Shown here in pieces: positions 36,069 through 45,086 of a stretch of DNA of 64,000 bases. Numbering within the stretch: the stretch's first letter is position 1; every line of letters starts with the position of its first letter. The translations under genes were made by a program, and so were the position numbers. This DNA comes from Alphaproteobacteria bacterium (GTDB lineage Bacteria > Pseudomonadota > Alphaproteobacteria > Rhizobiales > Xanthobacteraceae). The notes below the pieces were generated by a model. That model did not search any database, was not told the DNA's origin, and was given only the letters and a program-made list of their open reading frames with translations. The stretch lies in NCBI GenBank assembly GCA_037200445.1, contig JBBCGH010000001.1, forward strand, positions 3,844,001 through 3,908,000. The letters run 5' to 3'.

Positions 36069-36482
36069 ATGCTCAGCAGACGCGGTTTTGCGTCGTGCGC
36101 ACTCTGCGCAATCACAGGCTTCATCGCGACCGAAGCATCGGCACAGGGTACGTCGGCATCATCGGGCGGCGTCACGCGAAAGATCCTCTCGAGGACCGAC
36201 GGCCCGGCGGCCGGCTATGAGAGTATCCTCGTCGAAGCCGAGATCGAAGCTGGCGTCACAGTCGGCCGCCACACTCACCCGGGAATCGAGTCAGCTTACG
36301 TGCTCGAAGGCGGTTTCGAGCTTCCCGTGCAAGGCATGGAGACCCGCACGTTGAAGCCCGGCGATGGGTTCCAGATCCCGCCGAACACGCCGCATGCGGG
36401 CGGCAAGCCCGGCACCGCGAAATCGCGGCTGATCATCACCTACATCGTCGAGAAGGGTAAACCGCTCGCCTCTCCGGCCTAA
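36069..36482 (+). CDS. Exported cupin domain protein
   Basis: A 137-residue cupin with a signal sequence (about 1-25, MLSRRGFASCALCAITGF start, ATEASAQ end). The metal motif VGRHTHPGIESAYVLEG and the second PPNTPHAGG motif are intact. Probably periplasmic. The arginine pair in LSRRGFA suggests Tat export. It follows the MBL-fold gene by 95 bases on the same strand. Function unknown. Confidence 0.82.
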   Translation: MLSRRGFASCALCAITGFIATEASAQGTSASSGGVTRKILSRTDGPAAGYESILVEAEIEAGVTVGRHTHPGIESAYVLEGGFELPVQGMETRTLKPGDGFQIPPNTPHAGGKPGTAKSRLIITYIVEKGKPLASPA

Positions 36483-36500
36483 GCCGCGGCAAGGCCCGAG

Positions 36501-39500
36501 TCAGCTCGCGCTGCCGCCCGATGCCGCAGCGCGCGGCGCGGATGGCGCGGTCTGTGCCGGCTGCGCGGCAGGCGCCGTCGTCTCCGGAAACTTCGTCCGG
36601 ATATCGCGCAGGAAGGCGTCGAGCGTGTCGGCGGTCGCGACCTTGCGGGCGATCTCGCCAAACTCCGGCGCGTTGACGTTGAATGGCGTCGTCACCACGT
36701 CGAAGGCGCGCCGATCCGGACCCTCCGCGATCTTGGCCGCGTACTTGTTGCGCCAGCGATCGAGTCCGATCGTGTCGTCGGCGAGCGCATAGCCGACGGC
36801 TGCGCGCAGCACGTCGGCGCTCTCGGCCTCGAGCAGCGCTCCGGGAGCGCTCCAGCGTTCCCCGTAAATCTTCTCGATCTGCTCCGCCGCATCGCGCCAG
36901 CGCCGCGCCTTCCAGAAAACATCTGCCCGCAGTCGGTCGGCTTCGGTCCCCTGCAGGTTGGCGATCACCTCGAGCGCGAGCTCGGGCCTGCCGGTGTCGG
37001 ATTGCGCGCGCGCTTCGATCATCAGGCGCTGCATGCGCAACTCGTTGGGAAGATCGGCGCTGCGGGTTGCACGCAGCGCCTGGATCGCGCGGTCAGGCTT
37101 GCGCCCCATCAGATAGATGACCGCGAGCCGCACCGCGACCTGCGCGCGCGCCGCGCCTTGCAGGCGATTGTCGACCTGGTGCTGCAACAGCTCGGCCGCC
37201 TGGTCGAGCAGGTCCACCGACACCAGCCGGTCGGCCAGCTTGCGGATCATCTCGTCGCCGCGCCGCCCGACCGGCGTCAGATCGCGGAAATCGTAGAACA
37301 GGCTGAGCGCATCGATCGGCGCCATCGCGTCGCCCTTGCCGGCGAGAAACAGCGACTCGAAGGAGACCGCGGCCTGATCCTGGATGCGCCGCGTCAGCTC
37401 GGAGTTGGGAAAAACCACCAGTGCGGTCCGCATGATCTGGAACGCGTCGCGATAGCGCTTCTCCTCGGCGTAGAGGCGGCTGAGCAGCTGCAGCGCCTCG
37501 GTTTCCGTGTCATCGCCACGCCAGGAGAGCGTCAAGCTTTCGAGCGCGCTGGTCGCATCGTCGCGGTCCAGCTCGCCGATCGACTGGCGCAACGCGATCT
37601 CGCGCAGCCGCGCGCGCGCAGCCGCCGGGCGCTCCGGGGATTCCGCCACCATGCGATAGAACGTCAGCGCCTCGGAGAGACGCCCGAGGCCCTCCATGAT
37701 GCGCCCTTTCAGCAAAGTGAGATCGGCATCACGCTGCGGCGCCTGGCCGAGCGTATCGAATTCGTTGAGCAGCGTTTGCGCCGCGCCGTAGTCGTGCACT
37801 TCGACCGCGGCACGCACGGCTTCGGTGAATGCGTAACGCTGCAATTCGACCGGCAATGTAGCGGTCGCGGAATCGAGCGAACGAAACCCTTCGCGCGCCT
37901 CGGCCCATTTGCCCTGCTGCGCCAGCGCGAGCGCGCGCCAGAGCACCGCCTCGCTCCGGCTCGCGACGGAGGCCGGGGAGAGGTCCTTCATGGCGTCGGC
38001 GCCGCGCCCCAATATGACGTTGGCGATGCCGCGCAGCAGCAGCGGCGTGCCTTCCGCGGCCGCCTGCTCATCCGATGCCGCAACGTCCAGCACGCCTTTC
38101 GCCTCCGGGATCAGGTCGCGCGCCAGATAGAAGCGCGCGAGGTTGAGCCGCGCCGGCGCGCGCTGCATGCCCTCAGCGCTCGCAGCTTCCGCGACAAGCT
38201 GCGTCTGGCGCTCGCGGAAATTGGCCTCGCGATCGAAGCCCCACTTCTGCGGATCGAGCGCGAACAGGCCGGGAGACGGGGCGCGCGCGTCATTCGCGTT
38301 GCGCACCGGTCCGGGCGCGGCGCCGCGCGCGTTTCCGTTCGAGAGAACCAGTCCGCCCGGACGCGTCACCACGATCTTGTCGGTGCTCACTTCGGCCATC
38401 AGGTCATCGGCGCGCGGCTGGATCACGACCCCGTGGGTCGAGACCAGCGTGCTGAACTCGACGAACTCCTGCGGCTTGAGGAAGCCGCGCGCGGGCCCGA
38501 GCGCGGTCACGACCAGCAGCGTGTCGCCGACTTCCTCGTCGGTCACGCGGTGAAGCTGGCCCGGCTGATCGAACGGAATGGCCGCGGCGGCGCGTCCGCC
38601 GGGCTGCACGACGCGCACGACGCCGAGCGGCTGCGTCGGCTCGAGCATCATGTCTCCGATCACGACCGTCCAGGTCAATCCCTCGGCGCCGACGCTCGCG
38701 AGCTTCGGCTTGTCGAGCTTGAGCTGGACCACCTGCCCCTGCCGCGAGCGCGTCACCGAGGCGTTGCGGATCGTCCGGCCGGATTGCGCCGCGATCTTGT
38801 TGATGTCGATCGGCGCCTGGCTGTCGAACACCAGCGAGATCGTGTCGGCGCGGCGGAACACGGCGGCCGGCGTCGGCACGGCGAACGGAAAGGTGAGCCG
38901 CAGCGCCTCGCCCTGGCGCCGCACTTCGACGACGACGGGCGCCGCAGGATCGGCGGGCCGGGCGCGGCTTGCTTCCTGCGCCTCCCGCGCCGGAATGGTC
39001 GCCGGAGGCTCGGATGGCTCGGGCAGCGCCAGGCGCGGTGCGTTCAGCGCGGAGGCACCGGACCTCACCGACAGCGCGGCCGGCCTTTCAGAACCGGCAT
39101 CCTCGGCTTGGGCCGGTTCGGAGGGCTTCGTTTCAGCCTGCTTCGCCGGCGAAGACTGCGCTTTTTCTGCCGGCGGCGGCTCTCTGACAGCGGCCGCGGG
39201 CGCCGGCGCCTCGGGCCTGACAGGCTCCGCCACCTCGCTGCGGCTCCCCATCGGGACAACGTCGATGAAATAGTTGTTGTCCTCGCGGAACGTGCGCACG
39301 TCGACCTTGCCGATCAAGTCGAAGCGCAGCGTGATGCTGTCGGATCCCCGGTGTGCCTCGACGCCTGAGAGCGCCGGCGGCAGCGCCGCCTGCACGTCAG
39401 CGAGATCGAACTTGATCGGCGCATCGAACGTGAAGGCAATCTGGTCGTCGGCGCGCTTGCTCGAAACGTTGATCAGCCCGGGCAGCGCGAATGTGTAGCG

Positions 39501-40112
39501 CGTGAAGGTCGGCTGCATGCCGACTTTCACGCGGACCGGCGGCAAGGCACGCTGCTGCTGCGTGACAAGCTGCTGCCGCGCGCGTTTTTCGGCATCGCGT
39601 GCGCGCCGTGCCAGTTCCTCGACCACCTCCTGCGGCAGGCTTGGCGGCAAGCCGGTCCAGCCTTCCGGCAACAGATCGACGAACAGCTTTTCACCCGCCG
39701 CCATCGAGTTGACGGTGACCTTGCGGGTGAGCGCGAGCCGCACCGCGGCGCCATCCGGATCGCGGCGCGCCGCCCCGATGTAGCTCGACGCGCTCTCCGC
39801 AATGCGGCCAACCGCGATATCGATCGGGCGCTTGAAGGCGATGATCAGGATGCCGTTGTTGAGCCTGACCTCCGCGTCGGTCTCCTCCGACAGCGTGAAG
39901 ACGAGCCGCGTGTAGCCGTCCCTGGTCGAGACCGCGACCTCGCCGCTGACGGGCGCTGCGCCGGCGGCAGACGGAAACAGCAGCAGCAGCAACAGCAGCA
40001 GCAGCAATTGCAGCGCGGCGAACACCGCGACGATGCGCAGGCCGAGACGCGGCGGCACCTGCGCGTCCTCGCGCGCCCGCAGCGCCTTCAGTGTGATCGA
40101 TTTCCCCGCCAT
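36501..40112 (-). CDS. Large AMIN/TPR-like protein in the flagellar motor cluster
   Basis: A 1203-residue protein with one N-terminal transmembrane/signal segment (about 25-47, leucine-rich), several AMIN-like beta modules in the first 550 residues (TRLVFTLSEETDAEVRL, ADDQIAFTFDAPIKFDL and GEALRLTFPFAVP are examples), a Pro/Glu/Ala-rich disordered stretch (about 300-400) and a C-terminal half of helical TPR-like repeats. It therefore looks like a periplasmic scaffold binding peptidoglycan. ATG 40112 is chosen because a TTAA-N7-TTAA site lies just before the upstream alternative (40166). It follows the motE-like gene on the same strand. Such proteins are seen beside fliM/motE genes in this order, but I cannot name it. 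Confidence 0.75.
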   Translation of the reverse strand: MAGKSITLKALRAREDAQVPPRLGLRIVAVFAALQLLLLLLLLLLFPSAAGAAPVSGEVAVSTRDGYTRLVFTLSEETDAEVRLNNGILIIAFKRPIDIAVGRIAESASSYIGAARRDPDGAAVRLALTRKVTVNSMAAGEKLFVDLLPEGWTGLPPSLPQEVVEELARRARDAEKRARQQLVTQQQRALPPVRVKVGMQPTFTRYTFALPGLINVSSKRADDQIAFTFDAPIKFDLADVQAALPPALSGVEAHRGSDSITLRFDLIGKVDVRTFREDNNYFIDVVPMGSRSEVAEPVRPEAPAPAAAVREPPPAEKAQSSPAKQAETKPSEPAQAEDAGSERPAALSVRSGASALNAPRLALPEPSEPPATIPAREAQEASRARPADPAAPVVVEVRRQGEALRLTFPFAVPTPAAVFRRADTISLVFDSQAPIDINKIAAQSGRTIRNASVTRSRQGQVVQLKLDKPKLASVGAEGLTWTVVIGDMMLEPTQPLGVVRVVQPGGRAAAAIPFDQPGQLHRVTDEEVGDTLLVVTALGPARGFLKPQEFVEFSTLVSTHGVVIQPRADDLMAEVSTDKIVVTRPGGLVLSNGNARGAAPGPVRNANDARAPSPGLFALDPQKWGFDREANFRERQTQLVAEAASAEGMQRAPARLNLARFYLARDLIPEAKGVLDVAASDEQAAAEGTPLLLRGIANVILGRGADAMKDLSPASVASRSEAVLWRALALAQQGKWAEAREGFRSLDSATATLPVELQRYAFTEAVRAAVEVHDYGAAQTLLNEFDTLGQAPQRDADLTLLKGRIMEGLGRLSEALTFYRMVAESPERPAAARARLREIALRQSIGELDRDDATSALESLTLSWRGDDTETEALQLLSRLYAEEKRYRDAFQIMRTALVVFPNSELTRRIQDQAAVSFESLFLAGKGDAMAPIDALSLFYDFRDLTPVGRRGDEMIRKLADRLVSVDLLDQAAELLQHQVDNRLQGAARAQVAVRLAVIYLMGRKPDRAIQALRATRSADLPNELRMQRLMIEARAQSDTGRPELALEVIANLQGTEADRLRADVFWKARRWRDAAEQIEKIYGERWSAPGALLEAESADVLRAAVGYALADDTIGLDRWRNKYAAKIAEGPDRRAFDVVTTPFNVNAPEFGEIARKVATADTLDAFLRDIRTKFPETTAPAAQPAQTAPSAPRAAASGGSAS

Positions 40113-40166
40113 AGCCCGCCAGCCGCGCGACCCGCAGGCGCGCCCGACCAGCCTAGATTGCGGCAT

Positions 40167-40181
40167 TTAACGGACGATTAA
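40167..40181 (-). promoter_or_regulatory. CtrA-type site upstream of the AMIN/TPR gene
   Basis: TTAA (40167-40170), seven bases, TTAA (40178-40181), the full CtrA spacing, within the short gap between the motE-like stop and the AMIN/TPR gene. The same bases carry a CGGAC/GTCCG inverted repeat. It suggests the AMIN/TPR gene has its own CtrA-controlled promoter. Confidence 0.65.
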
Positions 40182-40194
40182 CCGTCCGGGGCGT

Positions 40195-41031
40195 TCAAGA
40201 CCGGCTCGGCCGTCCCTCGATCTTGGGCAGGTCGGCGGGCGACGGCGCCTGCGTCTTGTCGATCGCGCCGGAGCGGTTTGCGATTTCCAGCGTCAGCCGC
40301 TCGGCCACTTCGGGTGTCATCTGGGCTAAAATATCGGACATCCGGCGCGGGTTCATCGCGTTCACGACCTCGATCAGGACCCGCATGTTGAGCCGGTCGA
40401 ACACCTTGGCGGCATCCTTTGCCTTCATATTCTCGTACATCGTGACCAGGCTTTTGAACTTCCCGGCCTCTTCCTCGTCCTTCTTGGTGACCGCGCCGTT
40501 GACGCGCGCTTCGAGCTCCTTGAGCTCCTGCAAGCGCTGCTCGATGCGTTTTTCCGCCGCCTTGAGCAGGCTGTCGCGCACGTCGATCTCGCGCGCACGG
40601 GTCTCGAGCTCCTGGCGCCGCTGCGCAAGACTTTCCAGAACGGCGCGCTCGCCGGCCGAGAGCGACGGCTTGGGTTCGGCGGGCGGGGTATTGCTGACCT
40701 CGGGCGTCGCGCCCTTGTCGGCCGGGGCCTTGGGCGGCGCCGCATCGGACTTCGGCGCGACCGAGCCGGTATATTCGGGCGGCCCGTAGATATCGCGTAC
40801 CCACGAGCGCACGGTCTCGCTGCGCTTGCCCGGCGCCGTCTCATCGAACGCTGCCGGCGGCGGCATGTCGGTTGTCTTCGCGTCCGCGCCGAGCCCCTGT
40901 GCAAGCGCCGCGCGCGAGGAGATCAACGTGTAGCCGCCCTCGACGACGATCGCCGAGACCTTCAGGAGAAGGAGCGCGGCCGCCGCGAGTGCGACGACCG
41001 GAATGAGCCGCAGGTCGCGCATGAAGCGCAT
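40195..41031 (-). CDS. MotE-like flagellar protein (MgtE-N-like domain)
   Basis: A 278-residue protein with an N-terminal signal anchor (about 10-28), a disordered Pro/Ala-rich part, a long coiled coil (about 125-190, LAQRRQELETRAREIDVRD) and a C-terminal MgtE-N-like helical domain (KAKDAAKVFDRLNMRVL, MNPRRMSDILAQM). This is the layout of MotE, the periplasmic chaperone of MotC in Sinorhizobium, and of FlbB-like motor proteins. Its ATG shares one base with the stop of the DUF6468 gene. Part of the fliL-fliM operon. Confidence 0.8.
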   Translation of the reverse strand: MRFMRDLRLIPVVALAAAALLLLKVSAIVVEGGYTLISSRAALAQGLGADAKTTDMPPPAAFDETAPGKRSETVRSWVRDIYGPPEYTGSVAPKSDAAPPKAPADKGATPEVSNTPPAEPKPSLSAGERAVLESLAQRRQELETRAREIDVRDSLLKAAEKRIEQRLQELKELEARVNGAVTKKDEEEAGKFKSLVTMYENMKAKDAAKVFDRLNMRVLIEVVNAMNPRRMSDILAQMTPEVAERLTLEIANRSGAIDKTQAPSPADLPKIEGRPSRS

Positions 41032-41471
41032 CAGGCCGCCTGGCCAAATCGCGAGCGCGCGCGCGCCGCGAACGCGGCCGCCGCCTGTGCGGTCGCCTGC
41101 GCATCATGCGTCGGCAAAGGTTCCGCGATCGTGGGATATGGTGCCCGCGCCGCGAGCGTGATCTGCGCGAGCTGCACGAGGACCTGCCGCCCGCCGTCGA
41201 GCTGTGTGGCGAGTTCCCGCGCAAGCCCCTCGCCCGCGCGCAGCCGTTCCGAGAGGTTCTGGTCGCAATCGCGCACCGTCATCTTCAACCCGGCGATCGC
41301 GCGCTCGGCGATTTCAGTCGCCGTGATCAGCTCCGAGATGGTGGCCTTGAGCGCCTGCTCGTCGGCCTTGAGCTTCTTCAGCCGCCTGTTGAGCACGATG
41401 CAAAACGTGATGGTCAGCACCAAGAGCACCGCGACCAGGCTTTCGATCATCAATCCAAGGCCGTTGCTCAT
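41031..41471 (-). CDS. DUF6468 flagellar-cluster membrane protein
   Basis: A 146-residue protein with one N-terminal transmembrane helix (about 6-28, LMIESLVAVLLVLTITFCIVL) and a long helical cytoplasmic or periplasmic part (LKKLKADEQALKATISEL). DUF6468 members occur next to fliM in alphaproteobacteria; function unknown. ATG 41471 overlaps the fliM stop as ATGA, and the stop overlaps the motE-like start, so all three genes are translationally coupled. Confidence 0.8.
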   Translation of the reverse strand: MSNGLGLMIESLVAVLLVLTITFCIVLNRRLKKLKADEQALKATISELITATEIAERAIAGLKMTVRDCDQNLSERLRAGEGLARELATQLDGGRQVLVQLAQITLAARAPYPTIAEPLPTHDAQATAQAAAAFAARARSRFGQAA

Positions 41472-42652
41472 TGGGTTTCCATCGGTTTCGAGGATTGGTC
41501 CGCCATCTCGAACATGGCGAAGGTGGTCTTCGGCTTGCGCAGCGGCTTGACGACGCGCACCGCGACCTTGTCGCCGACGCGGCCCATGCGGCCTTCGGTC
41601 AGCGCCACATCGCCGCAACGTACCGTGACCAGCGCATCGGGCTTGAGTTCGAGGGTCAGCGTGTCGCCGACGTCGAGCGACATCAGTTGCTTCAGCGGCA
41701 TTTCGGCTTCGTAGAGCACCGCCTCGACGGCGATTGCGGCCTGTCCGATCTCGGTGGCGAGATGGCCTTCCCACACCGGGTCGCGGCCGAACTTCTCGCC
41801 CATGAACATCTGAAGCAGGACATCACGGATCGGCTCTATCGTCGCGTAGGGCAATAACAATTCGATGGTGCCGCCGCGATCCTCCATATCGATGCGCAGC
41901 CGCACCAAGATCGCCGCGTTCGCGGGCCGCGTGATCGCCGCGAAGCGCGGATTGGTCTCCAGCCGGTCGATGTTGAACTTCACCGGCGAAAGCGGGCGGA
42001 ACGCGACTTCGGCGTCCGCGAGAACAACCTCGACCATCCGTTTGACGAGGCTGGTCTCGATCGTGGTGTAGGGACGGCCCTCAATGCGGATCGCGGTCTG
42101 CCCGCGCCGTCCGCCGAGCAGCACATCGATGATCGAATAGATCAGGCTCGAGTCGACCGTGAACAGCCCGAAATTGTCCCACTCCTCGGCCTTGAACACC
42201 GTGAGGATCGCGGGCAGCGGGATCGAATTGAGATAGTCGCCGAAGCGCACCGAGGTGATGCGGTCGAGCGAGACCTCCACGTTGTCGGAGGTGAAATTGC
42301 GCAACGACGTCGTCATCAGCCGCACCAGGCGGTCGAAGACGATTTCGAGCATCGGCAGGCGCTCGTAGGAGACCATCGCCGAGTCGATGATCGCGCGGAT
42401 GCCGGAATTCTCGTTGAGCGTGATGTCGGCGAGGTTGAAACCGAGCAGCGAGTCGATTTCCTCCTGGTTGAGGATGCGCTCGGCGCCGCCCTTGTTTCCG
42501 CCCTGGACGAACTGCCCGCCGTCCTCGATCATCGCCGCCCATTCGGCGGCCATGTCGTCGTCCTTGCCCGCGGCTGCGCCTTTCGGCTTCGCGCCCTGCT
42601 CGGCGAGCGCTTCGCCCCATTCGGTGGCAAGATTGTCCTGGTCTTCGGCCAT
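41468..42652 (-). CDS. fliM: Flagellar motor switch protein FliM
   Basis: A 394-residue FliM, the C-ring protein that binds CheY-P. The N-terminal acidic region is followed by ILNQEEIDSLLGF (EIDSLL is the CheY/FliG-side signature), the middle CheC-like domain with the DNVEVSLDRITSVRFGDY landmark, and a C-terminal SpoA domain with LTLELKPDALVTVRCG. The N-terminal 80 residues are longer than in enterics, with an acidic, Gly-rich extension. It starts two bases after the fliL stop. Confidence 0.96.
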   Translation of the reverse strand: MAEDQDNLATEWGEALAEQGAKPKGAAAGKDDDMAAEWAAMIEDGGQFVQGGNKGGAERILNQEEIDSLLGFNLADITLNENSGIRAIIDSAMVSYERLPMLEIVFDRLVRLMTTSLRNFTSDNVEVSLDRITSVRFGDYLNSIPLPAILTVFKAEEWDNFGLFTVDSSLIYSIIDVLLGGRRGQTAIRIEGRPYTTIETSLVKRMVEVVLADAEVAFRPLSPVKFNIDRLETNPRFAAITRPANAAILVRLRIDMEDRGGTIELLLPYATIEPIRDVLLQMFMGEKFGRDPVWEGHLATEIGQAAIAVEAVLYEAEMPLKQLMSLDVGDTLTLELKPDALVTVRCGDVALTEGRMGRVGDKVAVRVVKPLRKPKTTFAMFEMADQSSKPMETQ

Positions 42653-42654
42653 GG

Positions 42655-43176
42655 CTACTGGACGACGATTTCCTTGAACAGCACCGCGTTGATGCGGCTG
42701 GGCGCGACCGCAAGATTGACCCGCTTGGTCAACTCGTCGCGCACGCGATAGATGCCGGCCGAGCCCTCGAGGTCGCTCGAGCGCATCTCGCGCAGATAGG
42801 TCTGGAACGAGTCGAGCACGCGCGGCAGCACCGGCTTGATCTCGTCGGCAATCTTCTGGTCGGTGACTTCGAGCACGATCTTGGCCTTGAGATACTGGGG
42901 ACGGCCGTTGTTGGTGCTCGAGAGGTTCACCACCACCTCCGGCATATCGAGGAAGGCCGGCGGCTTCGCCGCAGCCACCGCAGGCTTCTCCTCATGATGA
43001 TCCTTCTTGGAGAACAAGAACCAGGCGCCGCCACCGCCGCCGCCAAGCACAAGCACCCCGGCCGCCGCCAGGATGATCAGCTTCTTCGAGAAGAAGCTCT
43101 TCTTCGGCGCGGCCGCGCCTTCGGCTCCCGCCTCCGGTGCTTCGGCCTCGGCTTGTGCTTTCTTTGCCTTTGCCAT
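42655..43176 (-). CDS. fliL: Flagellar basal-body-associated protein FliL
   Basis: A 173-residue FliL, a stator-associated inner-membrane protein: Lys/Glu/Ala-rich cytoplasmic N terminus, one transmembrane helix (about 35-55, LIILAAAGVLVLGGGGGGAWF), and a periplasmic stomatin-like domain ending in RINAVLFKEIVVQ. ATG 43176 has GGGGA upstream; the longer frame from 43212 is not used. First gene of the fliL-fliM-DUF6468-motE operon. A TTAACCAT half-site lies 72-79 bases upstream. Confidence 0.93.
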   Translation of the reverse strand: MAKAKKAQAEAEAPEAGAEGAAAPKKSFFSKKLIILAAAGVLVLGGGGGGAWFLFSKKDHHEEKPAVAAAKPPAFLDMPEVVVNLSSTNNGRPQYLKAKIVLEVTDQKIADEIKPVLPRVLDSFQTYLREMRSSDLEGSAGIYRVRDELTKRVNLAVAPSRINAVLFKEIVVQ

Positions 43177-43247
43177 TCGTCCCCTGCCCCGGCGCGCAGT
43201 CGAGCGGCGCAACCCCTTGATCTCCTCGCCGCGAAGCTAGGTTGCGA

Positions 43248-43255
43248 ATGGTTAA
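43248..43255 (-). promoter_or_regulatory. CtrA half-site upstream of fliL
   Basis: TTAACCAT on the minus strand, the preferred CtrA half-site. No second TTAA at N7 is present. It sits in the 318-base divergent region between fliL and flgF, which also holds a half-site and a sigma-54 element for flgF. Confidence 0.5.
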
Positions 43256-43352
43256 CGATTGCTTGCCGACCGGGAAAAAACTGCCGGGTGACAAGGAGAT
43301 AGCGCCCTTTCTGCCGGGTCAGTGCGAGGGGTGTTTTCGCCTAAATGATTGA

Positions 43353-43360
43353 TTAACCAT
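43353..43360 (+). promoter_or_regulatory. CtrA half-site upstream of flgF
   Basis: TTAACCAT on the plus strand, 12 bases before the sigma-54-like element of flgF. Only a half-site is present. Confidence 0.45.
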
Positions 43361-43372
43361 AACTTTCAGGTG

Positions 43373-43388
43373 TGGCACGGCGGCTGCA
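43373..43388 (+). promoter_or_regulatory. Sigma-54 promoter of flgF operon
   Basis: TGGCACGGCGGCTGCA: GG at 43374-43375 and GC at 43386-43387 with exactly ten bases between, close to the TGGCACG-N4-TTGC consensus. It lies about 110 bases before the flgF ATG. Confidence 0.7.
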
Positions 43389-43494
43389 AAGCCCCCTGCG
43401 TGTCGGCGAGCCTTGGGAGAGGCAAGCGGCACGGCAAGACGCGGGCGCTTCGTCTGGGAGGACGAACGGCGCGTCGCAAAGGGGAGCTTGACCG

Positions 43495-44262
43495 ATGGAG
43501 AACGCATCTCTCGTCGGACTGTCGCGCCAGATCGCGCTGTCGCGCGAACTCGACGTGGTCGCGAACAACATCGCGAACCTGAACACCGCCGGCTACAAGT
43601 CGGACAGCACCGTCTTCCATGAATTCCTGATGCCCGGCGTGCGCGCGAACCAGTTTCGCGGCGCCGACCGGATGGTGAGCTTCGTGCATGACCGCGCGAC
43701 CTGGACCGACTTCAGCCAGGGCCCGGTGCAGCCGACCGGCAATCCGCTCGACGTTGCGGTCAGCGGCAACGCGTTCCTCACGGTGCAGACGCCGGGCGGC
43801 GAACGCTACACGAAGAACGGCGCGCTGCAGATCAACAGCCAGGGTCAACTGGTCACCTCCGAGGGCCTGCAGGTCGTCGGAACCAGCGGGCCGATCGTGT
43901 TCCAGCCGAACGATCGCAACATCTCGATCGGCGGCGACGGCACCGTCTCGGCGCGCGACGGCCAGAGCACCGTCGACGCGCAGCGCGGCAAGCTGAAGCT
44001 CGCGAGCTTCGCGGCGCCGCGCCTGCTGCAGAAGGACGGCACCTCGACCTACAGGGCGCCACCCGGCGTGACGCCGCAGCCGCCCACCGGCGCCAAGGTC
44101 ACGCAAGGCGCCATCGAGAAATCGAACGTGCAGAGCGTGACGGAAATGAGCCGCATGATCGAGATCACGCGCACCTACACGCAGATCGCGCAGATCTTGC
44201 AGAACCAGAGCGACATGCGCCGCTCGGCGATCGACAAGCTCGCCGAAGTCCCGACCACCTAA
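43495..44262 (+). CDS. flgF: Flagellar proximal rod protein FlgF
   Basis: A 255-residue FlgF. N-terminal rod motif VVANNIANLNTAGYKSD, central domain with the GNPLDVAVSGNAFLTVQTPGG landmark, and the C-terminal VQSVTEMSRMIEITRTYTQIA helix. First gene of flgF-flgG-flgA-flgH, downstream of a sigma-54-like promoter. Confidence 0.96.
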   Translation: MENASLVGLSRQIALSRELDVVANNIANLNTAGYKSDSTVFHEFLMPGVRANQFRGADRMVSFVHDRATWTDFSQGPVQPTGNPLDVAVSGNAFLTVQTPGGERYTKNGALQINSQGQLVTSEGLQVVGTSGPIVFQPNDRNISIGGDGTVSARDGQSTVDAQRGKLKLASFAAPRLLQKDGTSTYRAPPGVTPQPPTGAKVTQGAIEKSNVQSVTEMSRMIEITRTYTQIAQILQNQSDMRRSAIDKLAEVPTT

Positions 44263-44287
44263 AGCGCGCCCGGCAGGAGATTGAACC

Positions 44288-45076
44288 ATGCGAGCCCTCC
44301 ACACCGCCGCCACCGGCATGATGGCGCAAGAGCTCAACGTCCAGGTGATCTCGAACAACATCGCCAACATGCGCACGACCGGCTACAAGCGCCAGCGTGC
44401 CGAATTCCAGGACCTGCTCTACGAGCATGTGCGCCGCGTCGGCACGCAGACCTCCGATCAGGGCAACCAGTTGCCGGCCGGCATCGAGCTCGGCGCGGGC
44501 GTCAAGACCGTCGGCACGCCGCGCCTGATGACTCAAGGATCGCTGGTGCAGACCGGCAAAGACTACGACGTCGCGATCCGCGGCGAAGGCTTCTTCCAGA
44601 TCACGCTGCCGGACGGCCGCACCGCCTATTCGCGCGATGGCTCATTCGAGCTCGACTCTCAAGGGCGCATCGTCACCGCGCAGGGCAATGTGCTCAACCC
44701 GGGTCTGACGATCCCGCAGAACGCGACGTCCGTCACCATCAACGCGCAGGGCCAGGTCTCGGCTGTGGTCCCGGGCACCACGACACCGACCGTCATCGGG
44801 CAGATTCAGCTTGCGATGTTCATCAACAAGGCGGGCCTGCAAGGCATCGGCGACAACTTGTATCTCGAAACGCCCTCCTCGGGCGCGCCGCAGCTCGGCA
44901 ATCCAAACCAGGATTCGTTCGGCAACCTGCAGCAGGGCAACCTCGAGCAGGCCAATGTCGAGGCGGTGAGCGAAATCTCCGACCTGATCGCGGCGCAGCG
45001 CGCCTACGAGATGAACGCCAAGGTCATCACCGCGACCGACCAGATGCTCCAGTCCACCTCGCAAATGCTCAGGTAA
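44288..45076 (+). CDS. flgG: Flagellar distal rod protein FlgG
   Basis: A 262-residue FlgG. The N terminus (MRALHTAATGMMAQELN, then SNNIANMRTTGYKRQRAEFQDLLYE with the FlgG-specific segment) and C-terminal ANVEAVSEISDLIAAQRAYEMN are diagnostic. It forms the distal rod. AGGAGA ribosome site. Confidence 0.97.
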   Translation: MRALHTAATGMMAQELNVQVISNNIANMRTTGYKRQRAEFQDLLYEHVRRVGTQTSDQGNQLPAGIELGAGVKTVGTPRLMTQGSLVQTGKDYDVAIRGEGFFQITLPDGRTAYSRDGSFELDSQGRIVTAQGNVLNPGLTIPQNATSVTINAQGQVSAVVPGTTTPTVIGQIQLAMFINKAGLQGIGDNLYLETPSSGAPQLGNPNQDSFGNLQQGNLEQANVEAVSEISDLIAAQRAYEMNAKVITATDQMLQSTSQMLR

Positions 45077-45086
45077 GTAAGAGTAT

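Noticed and set aside
37002-39368. 788-residue plus-strand frame opposite the AMIN/TPR gene
   Set aside because: Composition is typical of an antisense shadow; no domain recognised.
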